DNA of 64,000 nucleotides, taken from Planococcus plakortidis (GTDB lineage Bacteria > Bacillota > Bacilli > Bacillales_A > Planococcaceae). The stretch covers positions 2,696,501-2,760,500 of the forward strand of contig NZ_CP016539.2 in the NCBI RefSeq assembly GCF_001687605.2, read 5' to 3'. The notes under the pieces were generated by a model, which saw nothing but the letters and a program-made list of their open reading frames with translations, did not search any database and was not told where the DNA came from. Shown here one piece after another: positions 34,649 to 43,165 of this stretch (positions are counted from its first letter, which is position 1; each line of letters begins with the position of its first letter). Position numbers and translations under genes: made by a program.

Positions 34649-35072
34649 GCTGCTCCCGCCTTTCGATTAAAGTTGACCGCCCGATGCGGACCACTTCGTT
34701 GTCTTGATTGCGGTATGTCGTTTCGATCTGGTAAAAGCGCTTGTCTTGTTTATCGAATCGATCAACCAGCACGGCTGTCGCTGAAATGACATCCCCGCTG
34801 ATGATGTCCTGTGCGTACTCGAAACTTTGCTCACCGTGCAGAATATCATTCGGATCCAGTCCCCAGGTCGCGAACAGTTGATAGAAATCCCGTTCATTCC
34901 AGAAATCGATGACTGTCGTGTACGTAGGCGGTGCCGGTATATCCCGATATCCCGCATTTACTGCGGCTTCCGTGCTGAAATAAACCGGATTCTTTAAACC
35001 GAGTGCCAATGCGAACTCCCGGATCTTGCCGGCTTCGACGCGAAACGGCACATAATGAAATTCCTCTTCCAT
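34620..35072 (-). CDS. MaoC-like dehydratase N-terminal type (FAS1-like) subunit
   Basis: A 150-residue hot-dog-fold protein related to the N-terminal half of MaoC dehydratases, without the catalytic R-hydratase motif. Visible blocks are AGYRDIPAPPTYTTVIDFW and LHGEQSFEYAQDIISGD. It probably supplies acyl-chain binding to the catalytic subunit encoded next, in overlapping frame. It starts with ATG after GGAGGGAAAAGG. It is the sixth gene downstream of the TetR gene (comB, ECH, HAD, APH lie between). Confidence 0.88.
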   Translation of the reverse strand: MEEEFHYVPFRVEAGKIREFALALGLKNPVYFSTEAAVNAGYRDIPAPPTYTTVIDFWNERDFYQLFATWGLDPNDILHGEQSFEYAQDIISGDVISATAVLVDRFDKQDKRFYQIETTYRNQDNEVVRIGRSTLIERREQHGTEVAGHP

Positions 35073-35137
35073 CCTTTTCCCTCCTCATTCCGGGTAGCCT
35101 GTTTCACGCCAGGCAGCAAGAAAAACGACATCGATTG

Positions 35138-36190
35138 TCACAACACTTCGCCCCTGCGTGTCCGGTTCGCCATATCGATCAGGTTCGCAACTGCCTTGTT
35201 CAAATAGCGGAAACGTTCGTCCTCGATTTCACCATTTTTCCAGCGGTAATAGATTTGCTGCAAAATCCCGGCCAATTTATAAAACCCGAACGCCAGGTAA
35301 TAGTTGATGTTCGACATATCACGCCCGCTTTGTTTCGCATACTCTTCCACAAATTCCTTGCGGCTGTAAAAGCCTGGCTGGCTCGAGATGATATTGATGC
35401 CGATATCCGCATCTTCCGCCTGCCCCCAATAAGCTAAAGTCGACCCGACATCGCTCAGCGGATCACCGATCGTCGACAATTCCCAGTCGAGCACGCCCGT
35501 GGCCAGGCCCGGATTTTCTTCATCAATGACCATATTGTTCAATTTGAAGTCATTATGGACGATCGTCGTTTCTTCATTGACGGGAATATTCGCCGTGAGC
35601 CATTGTTCCAACTCTTCAAGCCCGTCGATTTCATCGGTTTTGGCATTATGGTAGCGTTTGATCCAGCCTTTCACTTGGCGCTCCATGAATCCTTCCGGTT
35701 TACCCATATCGGCGAGTCCGGCTTCTTTGTAATCGATCGCCTGCAGCTGGACCAATGTCGAGATGACATTTTTCGAAATGACCGGCCCGGCTTGTTCGGG
35801 GCTTCCGTAAACTTCGGGGAGTTCTTCATCGATGACGAGCCCCTGCTTTTTCTCCATGACGTAAAAATGCTTATCCATCACTTCGGGATCCTCGCAATAT
35901 ACGTATGGTTTAGGTGCCAGCGGGAAGACCGGATGCACTTTTTCGAGCATCTTGAATTCACGCTCCATATCGTGCGCTTTGGGCGGGATCTCCCCAAATG
36001 GCGGGCGCCTCAAGACGCCTTCCCAGTCCCCGATCTGCAGCAGGTATGTGAGATTCGAATAACCTTCGGAAAATTGCCGGACTGCCATCTCGCCTTCCGG
36101 CAACTCCGGGATTTCATTCCGCAGGAAACGCTCGACTTTTTTCCAATCGACTTCCTGTGTTTTTTTCGTTCTCGGTGTTGCCTCGCTCAT
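35138..36190 (-). CDS. APH-type phosphotransferase (LvaA/ACAD10-11 kinase-like)
   Basis: A 350-residue protein-kinase-like phosphotransferase. The catalytic loop is VHNDFKLNNMV (Asp and Asn) and the metal-binding site is VLDWELSTIGDP. Proteins like this accompany acyl-CoA dehydrogenases: they form the kinase domain of human ACAD10/11 and the LvaA subunit of Pseudomonas levulinate degradation, which phosphorylate 4-hydroxyacyl-CoA. Here the ACAD is a separate gene in the same operon. The frame could start far upstream, but GGAGGGC precedes the ATG at 36190. The substrate is inferred, not shown. Confidence 0.9.
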   Translation of the reverse strand: MSEATPRTKKTQEVDWKKVERFLRNEIPELPEGEMAVRQFSEGYSNLTYLLQIGDWEGVLRRPPFGEIPPKAHDMEREFKMLEKVHPVFPLAPKPYVYCEDPEVMDKHFYVMEKKQGLVIDEELPEVYGSPEQAGPVISKNVISTLVQLQAIDYKEAGLADMGKPEGFMERQVKGWIKRYHNAKTDEIDGLEELEQWLTANIPVNEETTIVHNDFKLNNMVIDEENPGLATGVLDWELSTIGDPLSDVGSTLAYWGQAEDADIGINIISSQPGFYSRKEFVEEYAKQSGRDMSNINYYLAFGFYKLAGILQQIYYRWKNGEIEDERFRYLNKAVANLIDMANRTRRGEVL

Positions 36191-36206
36191 ATTGATGCCC
36201 TCCATG

Positions 36207-37052
36207 TCATTCGTATTTAAAGAATCCTTCTCCCGACTTTCTGCCGAGCTTGCCCGCGCGTACATATTGTTTCATCAAAGGCGCCGGCCTGTATTTCGAG
36301 TCTTTCGTTTCCTCATAAAGTGTTTCGGCCACGAACAGCATGGTGTCGAGCCCGATCAAATCAGCTAACGCCAGCGGGCCGATCGGGTGGTTCGCGCCGA
36401 GCTCCATGCCTTTATCGATATCTTCAGCTGAAGCGATGCCTTCCATCAACACAAAGACCGCTTCGTTGATCATCGGCGTCAAGATCCGGTTTACCGCAAA
36501 CAATGGCGCTTCCTTCACGGAAATCGCGGTCTTGTTGAAGCGCTCTGCGATTTCATGCGCCTGCTCAAAGGTTTCGTCGCTTGTCTGTTCAGCCCGGATG
36601 ATTTCGACCAGTTTCATGATCGGCACCGGATTGAAGAAATGCATCCCGACGACTTGTGCGCTGCGCCCTGAGCTTGCGGCCATCTCTGTAATGCTGAGCC
36701 CAGAGGTATTCGTCGCAAAGATCGTCTCCGCTTTGCAGATGCGGTCGAGCTTGGCGAATAATTCCTTTTTCGGTTCGAGTTTTTCGATGATCGCTTCGAT
36801 GACGATGTCCATCTCTTTCAAATCATCGATATCCGTACTCGGGCGAATCCGCTCCCAGATCGCTTGCCGCTGTTCTTCGTCCATGCGCCCTTTCTCGACA
36901 TTTCGCCGCAGCGTTTTGTCGATGCGCTGCATTCCGCGTTCAAGCCCTGCCGGATCGAGGTCATATAAAATGACGTCCATGCCGCCTTCCGCGCCGACTT
37001 GCGCGATTCCGTTCCCCATTGTGCCAGCGCCGATTACTGCCAACCGCTCCAT
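36207..37052 (-). CDS. 3-hydroxyacyl/3-hydroxybutyryl-CoA dehydrogenase
   Basis: A 281-residue NAD-dependent dehydrogenase. The Rossmann loop is VIGAGTMGNGIAQ at the N-terminus and the catalytic His-containing block is VGMHFFNPVPIMKLVE. The C-terminal domain includes GANHPIGPLALADLIGLD. It oxidises (S)-3-hydroxyacyl-CoA to 3-ketoacyl-CoA for thiolase. It lies 16 nt upstream of the APH gene and downstream of the hydratase, so the beta-oxidation steps are together. The length equals that of stand-alone Hbd enzymes. Confidence 0.95.
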   Translation of the reverse strand: MERLAVIGAGTMGNGIAQVGAEGGMDVILYDLDPAGLERGMQRIDKTLRRNVEKGRMDEEQRQAIWERIRPSTDIDDLKEMDIVIEAIIEKLEPKKELFAKLDRICKAETIFATNTSGLSITEMAASSGRSAQVVGMHFFNPVPIMKLVEIIRAEQTSDETFEQAHEIAERFNKTAISVKEAPLFAVNRILTPMINEAVFVLMEGIASAEDIDKGMELGANHPIGPLALADLIGLDTMLFVAETLYEETKDSKYRPAPLMKQYVRAGKLGRKSGEGFFKYE

Positions 37053-37068
37053 ATGTCCATCCCCCTAA

Positions 37069-37851
37069 TCATTTACCGTTGAAATTCGGTTTGCGTTTTT
37101 CATTGAACGCTTGAACCCCTTCATCCATGTCCTCTGTCCCGACCAGCTTCGCAAACATCCGCGTTTCCAAAAATTGCGCTTCGGATAGCGGCAAATCATA
37201 TCCTTCATCAATCGCTTCTTTTGCGAAAGCGACTGCAAGCGGCCCTTTTGCAGCGATTTTTTCAGCCATCGCATAAGCTGTTTCAAACGCTTGCCCCTCC
37301 GGCACCACCCGTTCTACAAGCCGGGCTTCATATGCTTCCTGCCCGTTGAGCCAGACTCCCGAGAGGATGAGTTCCTTAGCTTTTCCAGGTCCGACCAGAC
37401 GGGAAAGCCGCTGTGTTCCGCCATATCCCGGCAATATGCCAAGACCCGTTTCAGGCAGCCCCATTTTTGCGTTTTGTTCGGCAATGCGTATGTCGCAGGC
37501 AAGTGCCAGTTCCAGGCCGGCACCAAGCGCCAAGCCGTGGACTGCGCAGATGACAGGGGCTTTCCCTTCCGTCAGCTTGTCGAAAATCCTCTTTCCTTTT
37601 TCCACCAATTCGATTCCGCTCATTTTCGTCAGTTCCGGAAACTGGCTGATGTCTGCGCCGGCAGCGAATGCCTTGGCGCTTGCCGAACGCAGCACGACCG
37701 CCCTCACTTCTGTGTCCTGGAGAGCGTCAATCACTTGTTCCAGCTGTTCCAGCACCGCATCATTCAGTACATTGAGCGGCTGGTGATCGAGGGTGACCAC
37801 GCCGATGGAATCAGTTATTTCCAGATGTACCGAATCCCAATGATTTGCCAT
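37069..37851 (-). CDS. Enoyl-CoA hydratase
   Basis: A 260-residue crotonase with both catalytic glutamates: GAGLELALACD and MGLPETGLGILPGYGGTQRL. The oxyanion-hole block is AFAAGADIS. These features support true hydratase activity, unlike the other two crotonases of the cluster. AAGGAGGAAGCCC precedes the ATG. It feeds the 3-hydroxyacyl-CoA dehydrogenase encoded just downstream. Confidence 0.95.
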   Translation of the reverse strand: MANHWDSVHLEITDSIGVVTLDHQPLNVLNDAVLEQLEQVIDALQDTEVRAVVLRSASAKAFAAGADISQFPELTKMSGIELVEKGKRIFDKLTEGKAPVICAVHGLALGAGLELALACDIRIAEQNAKMGLPETGLGILPGYGGTQRLSRLVGPGKAKELILSGVWLNGQEAYEARLVERVVPEGQAFETAYAMAEKIAAKGPLAVAFAKEAIDEGYDLPLSEAQFLETRMFAKLVGTEDMDEGVQAFNEKRKPNFNGK

Positions 37852-37863
37852 GGGCTTCCTCCT

Positions 37864-38607
37864 TTATTCACTATTTCTCATCCGTTCGCATTCCTTGATG
37901 ATCATGCCGCCTTCATAGACCGGCACCACATCCAGCTTTTCGTGATGGCGGATGACGAACTCTGCCGCTTCGGGGAAATTAAAGCGCTTGAGCAAATCCG
38001 ACGTTTCGCTGTCCAGCAGTTCGCTGAAGCCTTCCGCAAGAGAACTGCGGTATGCTTTTTGCGCAAGCTTCGCGGCATCCGATAGCTCGTAGCCTCCCCG
38101 GGTGTCGAGATGTTCGACCAGTTGCCCGGCACCGATAAAATCTTCCATCGAGAAACGGTCGTCGTTTCCCGAGCAGACGAGCACGATCGATGAGCCGCCC
38201 TCTTCCTGATGGATGCGCTCCGCTACACGATGGCCATTCACCAATGAAGAAATGTATAATCGCTTTGCTTGTTTTGCTTTTTCGATGGCGATCGTGCCGT
38301 TCGTCGAACAAATGATTGCCGCCTGCCGCTCCGCAGTGTGTTCCAGTGCGCATGGATCAGGGTACTCAAAGCCTTCGAGCCCTTCCCCTTTCGATTCGCC
38401 GAGCAGAAGATGCTCTGCCTCCTGTAACTTCGACAATTCAAGCGCCTGCTCGCCTCCGAGGACTGCATGCACTGGCTCGTAATTACGGTCCAGCAGGAAG
38501 ATGATCGTCGATGTCGCTAGGAACACATCGATCACTGCGGCTGTACATCCCGTAAGCCGCTCTTCCCTCACTGCTTCCTTCTGGGTAATGACGTGAATTT
38601 TTCTCAT
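37864..38607 (-). CDS. ComB-like 2-phosphosulfolactate phosphatase family protein
   Basis: A 247-residue Mg-dependent phosphatase-fold protein of the ComB family (B. subtilis YitC). Conserved blocks include VIDVFLATSTIIFLL, GESKGEGLEGFEYPDP and ICSTNGT. Classic ComB removes phosphate from 2-phosphosulfolactate in coenzyme M or sulfolactate synthesis, but no ComA or ComC gene is near. Its place in an acyl-CoA operon next to a kinase suggests another phospho-acid substrate; this is speculation. The ATG follows AAAGGAATTGATGG. Confidence 0.8.
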   Translation of the reverse strand: MRKIHVITQKEAVREERLTGCTAAVIDVFLATSTIIFLLDRNYEPVHAVLGGEQALELSKLQEAEHLLLGESKGEGLEGFEYPDPCALEHTAERQAAIICSTNGTIAIEKAKQAKRLYISSLVNGHRVAERIHQEEGGSSIVLVCSGNDDRFSMEDFIGAGQLVEHLDTRGGYELSDAAKLAQKAYRSSLAEGFSELLDSETSDLLKRFNFPEAAEFVIRHHEKLDVVPVYEGGMIIKECERMRNSE

Positions 38608-38625
38608 TCCATCAATTCCTTTAAA

Positions 38626-39219
38626 TCAGGATGTCTTCCGCAGCATTTTCAATAGCTGCTCAGTGTAGATTTCTTCCACATCTTCCGGCGTGTACTTGCC
38701 TTCAGGTGAATACCATACTTGTATCCAGTTGGTCGCCCCCAAAATGATCATGCGTGCCATTTTCTTCTCCGGCACGTCAAATTCCCCGTTTTTGACCCCT
38801 TCATCGATGATCCGGTCAAACAGCCCCGCGTATTCATCGCGTTTTTCGATGATTTCGGGGATATTGTCCTCGGAGAAAGTCGTTTCCGGTTTGACGATCA
38901 AATTGAACACTTCCTTTTCACGGATCGCCACTTCGATGTGGTGGCGCAAGGCCATGCGCATTTTCTCAACAGATGACACATCCGCCTGCACGATCCCTTC
39001 CATCTTTTCTTTCGCTTCCGTCAAGATCAAGTCGTGGCAGCGGTACAATAATTCTTCCTTGTTCTTGAAGTAATAATAGAGCGCACCTTTTGTCATCAAT
39101 AATTCCGCGGCAATGTCTTCCATCGTTGCGTTATGATAGCCCTGCCGTGAAATGACCAAACTGGCTGAACGAAGGATATCCTCCCGCTTCTTCGCTGCTT
39201 TTCGTTCACGTAGATTCAT
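38626..39219 (-). CDS. TetR/AcrR transcriptional regulator
   Basis: A 197-residue one-domain regulator: N-terminal helix-turn-helix (TMEDIAAELLMTKGALYYYFKNKEELL) and a ligand-binding helical domain. It resembles the acyl-CoA-sensing regulators of fatty acid degradation in Bacillales, such as FadR. It is the only regulator inside the cluster and probably represses it until an acyl-CoA inducer binds. The thiolase promoter contains a palindrome it might recognise. It lies 24 nt downstream of the TRAP gene dctQ. Confidence 0.92.
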   Translation of the reverse strand: MNLRERKAAKKREDILRSASLVISRQGYHNATMEDIAAELLMTKGALYYYFKNKEELLYRCHDLILTEAKEKMEGIVQADVSSVEKMRMALRHHIEVAIREKEVFNLIVKPETTFSEDNIPEIIEKRDEYAGLFDRIIDEGVKNGEFDVPEKKMARMIILGATNWIQVWYSPEGKYTPEDVEEIYTEQLLKMLRKTS

Positions 39220-39243
39220 TCCACTCCCTCATTTGCTGTTTTA

Positions 39244-39792
39244 TTAGAGATCCTCCACTGGCCCTTCCGCTTCTTCCATCAACAAGCTCGGTTTCTTCTC
39301 CAGGATGTTCCGGATCAGGATAAACAGGTTTTCAATGACGATCATCCCGAAAGCAATCGGGATCAAGAAGAAAAACGGATACAGCGGATACAATGTCCCT
39401 GCCGCCGGGAACGCAATTTCCCGCTCGAGCCCATCCATTGCGTAAGCCCAGCTGAACTGGACGATCAGCACCAGGACGAAGAGTTCGAGCAAAATCATCA
39501 GCAGGATGACCGCCTTTTGCATGCCTGCCCCGAAACGATCAAGAAGTAAATCCATCTTCGGCAAGACGCCTGAAGAATAGACATAAGCCAATCCCGGGAA
39601 AACGACCAATGGCATCATATAGTTCTGGATGATTTCAAAGCCGCCCCGGATCGAGTTCGAGAACAGCGTCCGCATCACTACGTCGTAGACGATCAACAAC
39701 ATCATCGCCACGACGGCAATCCCGCTGATCCAAATGCCGATAAGCTTTAAGTAGTGAAAAAGCCGATACGCTTTCCGTACACCTTTCATCAT
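39244..39792 (-). CDS. dctQ: TRAP transporter small permease (DctQ)
   Basis: A 182-residue membrane protein with four transmembrane helices, the small subunit of a tripartite ATP-independent periplasmic transporter. The helix pattern and typical motifs (FEIIQNYMMPLVVFPGLAYVY) fit DctQ. It lies 15 nt downstream of dctM and two adjacent ATGs follow GGAGGGAAGC. In the cluster it is encoded just upstream of the TetR gene. The imported acid is unknown. Confidence 0.9.
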   Translation of the reverse strand: MMKGVRKAYRLFHYLKLIGIWISGIAVVAMMLLIVYDVVMRTLFSNSIRGGFEIIQNYMMPLVVFPGLAYVYSSGVLPKMDLLLDRFGAGMQKAVILLMILLELFVLVLIVQFSWAYAMDGLEREIAFPAAGTLYPLYPFFFLIPIAFGMIVIENLFILIRNILEKKPSLLMEEAEGPVEDL

Positions 39793-39807
39793 GCTTCCCT
39801 CCTTTTC

Positions 39808-41130
39808 CTACATTGAATTCGGCAGCCAAGTGGCGAGGCCCGGGAATGCGATCATCAATCCTGTCACGACCACCATCGCTACCAAAGCAAAGACCGTCGT
39901 CAAACGGAAAATCGAACCGGAACTGATGCCACTGACACCTGCGACTGCATAGACGCTGAGTCCGACCGGCGGCGTAATCAAACCGATCGTACAGATGACT
40001 GAGACAAATACGCCGAACCACAGTATATCGACTTGCAACTCCTGTATGATCGGCAGGACGACGGGAATCGACATCAAGATGACCGCTGCGCCTTCGATGA
40101 ACATGAACATGATGAACAATACGATGGAAATGACGATCAATACGAGCACCGGCGTATCCATAATCGGTTCGATCAACTCAATCAAACGCCGCGGCAGCAA
40201 TGACAAGGAAACAAAGCGGCCGAAAATCTGGGCACCGATCATGATGATCATGACCATCCCTGTCAGCTTGACCGTTTCGATCAAGGAGGTCTTGAAAAAC
40301 GCAAAGTTCACCTTGCCCAAAAGAAATGCCGCAATCAAACCGACAAACGCCCCGACAGCACCCGCTTCGGTCGGCGTGAAGACGCCTGTATAAATTCCCC
40401 CGAAGATGATGAACACGATCGCCACGGCAATGACGCTCGCGATGATCAAGCGAATGACCGGCACTTTTTCTTCCGCCGCCGCTTCCTGGATCACTTCATC
40501 TTCCGCCGCCTGCTGTTTTTTCTTGCCCATTTGGAAATAGACGAGCATGACAGCGATAAACACCACCATCGTCAAAATCCCAGGGATGAAGGCGCCGACG
40601 AATAAACTTCCCACCGGCGTTTCGGTCGCGACCCCGTAAAGGATGAGGATGATGCTCGGCGGGATGATTCCGGAAAGCGACCCGCCTGAAGCTGCCACCG
40701 CTCCGGCAAGCGGCGCGCTATAGCCGTGCTTGCGGAGTTCCGGAATGGCCACTTGGCCAAGCGATGCGGAAGTGGCAGTCCCGGATCCCGAAACCGCCCC
40801 CAACAGACCGCCGATGATCAAGGTCAGGACGCCGAGCAAACTGTTCTTTCCTTTCGACACTTTATGAACCATGTAAAAGATGTCCTGGACGAGCCCTGAT
40901 TGCAGGATGAATTGTGCCATCAACACAAACAAAGGGATAGTCGTCAAGGTATAACTGGCCACGCGGTTGAACGGTTCATTGCCGAGAAGACCGGGCAGAA
41001 TGCCGAACCCTTCCAAAAGAATCAGCCCAATGATCCCGCTGGCCAATAAAACGGAGTGGATATACAGCCCCGCCAGCAGCAAAACGATCATCATGGCCAA
41101 GATGATGCCAATAACCAGTAAGTTGTCCAT
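39808..41130 (-). CDS. dctM: TRAP transporter large permease (DctM)
   Basis: A 440-residue large permease with about 12 membrane segments of the DctM/IT superfamily. Family blocks include SGSGTATSASLGQVAIPELRKHGY and a PPSIILILYG motif, and GLITPPVGLSVYAVAG near the C-terminus. With DctP and DctQ it imports an organic acid using the sodium or proton gradient. GGAGG lies 7 nt before the ATG. An attenuator-like hairpin separates it from dctP. Confidence 0.93.
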   Translation of the reverse strand: MDNLLVIGIILAMMIVLLLAGLYIHSVLLASGIIGLILLEGFGILPGLLGNEPFNRVASYTLTTIPLFVLMAQFILQSGLVQDIFYMVHKVSKGKNSLLGVLTLIIGGLLGAVSGSGTATSASLGQVAIPELRKHGYSAPLAGAVAASGGSLSGIIPPSIILILYGVATETPVGSLFVGAFIPGILTMVVFIAVMLVYFQMGKKKQQAAEDEVIQEAAAEEKVPVIRLIIASVIAVAIVFIIFGGIYTGVFTPTEAGAVGAFVGLIAAFLLGKVNFAFFKTSLIETVKLTGMVMIIMIGAQIFGRFVSLSLLPRRLIELIEPIMDTPVLVLIVISIVLFIMFMFIEGAAVILMSIPVVLPIIQELQVDILWFGVFVSVICTIGLITPPVGLSVYAVAGVSGISSGSIFRLTTVFALVAMVVVTGLMIAFPGLATWLPNSM

Positions 41131-41155
41131 TCTCTGGCCTCCTTGCCTCCATTAT

Positions 41156-41197
41156 GGAAAAAGAGGATACGCGACACCTCCATGCGCTATCCTCTTC
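41156..41197 (-). terminator. Attenuator-like hairpin between dctP and dctM
   Basis: AAGAGGATAGCGC and GCGTATCCTCTT pair around a short loop and are followed by TTTTTCC on the minus strand. Partial termination would give more binding protein than permease. Confidence 0.7.
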
Positions 41198-41205
41198 TTG
41201 TTTGC

Positions 41206-42318
41206 TTATTCCAAATTCATGACCGCTTCCGGCACTTCCCCGCCTTCTTCAATCAAGAGATCTCTCCACATTTTGACCACTTCGTTGCCCGGCAGCCCGT
41301 TATCTTCCAATAACTGGGCGTAGTCGGTCCACGTGTCTTCAATCCCGGTGTTAAAGTGGTCCTGCACTTCCTGGTCCAATTCACTGAAGTCGACGAACTT
41401 GCCGCCGTTTTCTTCATTTTCCGGGATGATCGCTTCAGCGCGGTCCATCCATTCCTGTGCACCGGCTTCAAAAATATCTTCGTTTGCCTGAGTCATCGCT
41501 TCCTGGACATTTTCTGGCAGCTCATCCCAACGGCTTTGGCTCATGCCGATGAAGGCGTTGAAATGGCCGAAGTTGATGCCCGTGACCGTATAGCGGAACA
41601 AGTCCTGGAAACCGTATCCTGTCCAGTCCGCGATGCTGTAGAATGCGCCTTCGAACGTGCCGCGGCTGAGGGCGTCATAGATTTCGACCGCCGGCATCGT
41701 CACACTATTGATGCCGGTTTTCGCGGCATACATTTCGTGGATGCGGGAAGGCGTGCGAAGGGAAGTGCCTTCGACATCGCTGACGGAATTGAATTCATGC
41801 CCCGTTGTGGAAATCGAATATTCCTGTGTCGTCGAGACCGGGAACACTTTAAAGTCGCCGAATTGCATCTCGGTATACGTTTGGCCGTCCGCCAGTTCCT
41901 CCTCACTCTCCAAAAGCTTTTTCCAGGCATTTGAAGCGATCAAGGTATCGGAATGATTGAGCGGCAGCATCGTCACTTCAGCCATCGGGAATTGGTCCGG
42001 CTGATAGATCGGCAAGACCAAAGCGACGTCGACCGTCCCGCTTTGAAGGGCGTCGCCTTCATCCGGCACAGACACCAATTCCCCGCCAGTGAAGGTTTCG
42101 AATTGCACCTGTCCATCCGTCAATTCCTCGACACGTTCCATCCACGGAACCATCGAAGCTTCCCACCAGGCGTGTTGCGCGCTTAAGCCCGTGGCTGCAC
42201 GAAGTGTGATCGTTTCGCCTTCCGAACCGCCGCCGGCTGAATCTCCGCCGCCGCATCCAGCAAGTAGAAGGGTCATGGCTGCACCTGCAGCTAAATAGCG
42301 AGAACCGTATTTTTTCAT
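41206..42318 (-). CDS. dctP: TRAP transporter substrate-binding lipoprotein (DctP)
   Basis: A 370-residue solute-binding protein. It has a signal peptide ending in the lipobox LLAGC, so it is anchored outside the membrane. The DctP fold is evident from the WMERVEELTDGQVQFETF and GTSLRTPSRIHEMYAAKTG blocks (the conserved Arg usually binds a carboxylate). GGAGGTAG precedes the ATG at 42318; a longer upstream frame is rejected. A cre site stands 44-57 nt upstream, so carbon catabolite control is likely. Confidence 0.93.
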   Translation of the reverse strand: MKKYGSRYLAAGAAMTLLLAGCGGGDSAGGGSEGETITLRAATGLSAQHAWWEASMVPWMERVEELTDGQVQFETFTGGELVSVPDEGDALQSGTVDVALVLPIYQPDQFPMAEVTMLPLNHSDTLIASNAWKKLLESEEELADGQTYTEMQFGDFKVFPVSTTQEYSISTTGHEFNSVSDVEGTSLRTPSRIHEMYAAKTGINSVTMPAVEIYDALSRGTFEGAFYSIADWTGYGFQDLFRYTVTGINFGHFNAFIGMSQSRWDELPENVQEAMTQANEDIFEAGAQEWMDRAEAIIPENEENGGKFVDFSELDQEVQDHFNTGIEDTWTDYAQLLEDNGLPGNEVVKMWRDLLIEEGGEVPEAVMNLE

Positions 42319-42361
42319 AGAAACTACCTCCATCCGGTTTTTGTGCCGTGGCCGCATCAAA

Positions 42362-42375
42362 TGGTAACGCTTACA
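42362..42375 (-). promoter_or_regulatory. cre site before dctP
   Basis: TGTAAGCGTTACCA on the minus strand, preceded by A, matches the CcpA cre consensus at all fixed positions. It lies between the end of the crotonase gene and dctP. Confidence 0.75.
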
Positions 42376-43152
42376 TTATTTCCCTTGGAATTCAGGTTTG
42401 CGTTTTTCAAAGAAAGCAGCGACGCCTTCTTTATGGTCTTGTGTCTTGAGAAGCAGCGCCTGGATGAGATTTTCTTGCATGAATGCCGCTTCCTGCGGCA
42501 ATTCATCCAAATGGTTGACCAGATACTTGACGTATTTATTGCTGATGGCTGGGCCGCTAGCAAGAAATTCCGCAAATTCGGCAGCGGCCTGGCCGACATC
42601 CCCGCTCGAGATGCGGTTGATCAAGCCGTGATGCTGCGCTTCCTGGGCACTGACCACTTTTGCGGATGCGATCCATTCCTTCGCGAGCGGCGGGCTAATG
42701 CGTTTGCGGAGCGCTTTGATGAGCCCGAGATCCGGGATCAGGCCGATATTCGAAAAGCTCAAAGCGAATTTCGCGTTTTCATCCGCCACGATGAAATCCG
42801 CGGAGAGCGCCAAGCTGAAACCCGCTCCCGCAGCATAGCCGTGGACAGCGGCGATGATGGGTTTATCGCTGTCCATCAAGGCTTTCGATAAACTGGAGAC
42901 AAAGTCGATCCATTCGGCAATTTCATGCGCACTGCCGAGTGATTTCATCGAGGCAATATCGCCCCCTGCAGAAAACGCCTTTCCTTCCCCTGACAGGACA
43001 ATGGCTTTAACAGCTGGATCCTTTTCCAATTCCTTGAGTGCCGCAAGCATGGCTTCGACCATTTCACGCGACAAGGCGTTCAGTTTATCGGGCCGGTTCA
43101 TGTGGAGCTTGGCGACAGCTCCGTTCACTTCTGTTTGGACGAGATTTCCCAT
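42376..43152 (-). CDS. PaaG-like enoyl-CoA hydratase/isomerase
   Basis: A 258-residue crotonase. The oxyanion block is AFSAGGDIAS, and the later signature is FSNIGLIPDLGLIKALRK, similar to PaaG/2-(1,2-epoxy)phenylacetyl-CoA isomerase-type enzymes (FxxIGLxPDxG). The first catalytic Glu of hydratases is absent: the site reads GAGFSLALSAD. Isomerisation of an enoyl-CoA double bond is the best guess. It is the fourth gene of the operon and ends just before the cre site of dctP. Confidence 0.9.
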   Translation of the reverse strand: MGNLVQTEVNGAVAKLHMNRPDKLNALSREMVEAMLAALKELEKDPAVKAIVLSGEGKAFSAGGDIASMKSLGSAHEIAEWIDFVSSLSKALMDSDKPIIAAVHGYAAGAGFSLALSADFIVADENAKFALSFSNIGLIPDLGLIKALRKRISPPLAKEWIASAKVVSAQEAQHHGLINRISSGDVGQAAAEFAEFLASGPAISNKYVKYLVNHLDELPQEAAFMQENLIQALLLKTQDHKEGVAAFFEKRKPEFQGK

Positions 43153-43165
43153 AGGCTTTCCCCCT

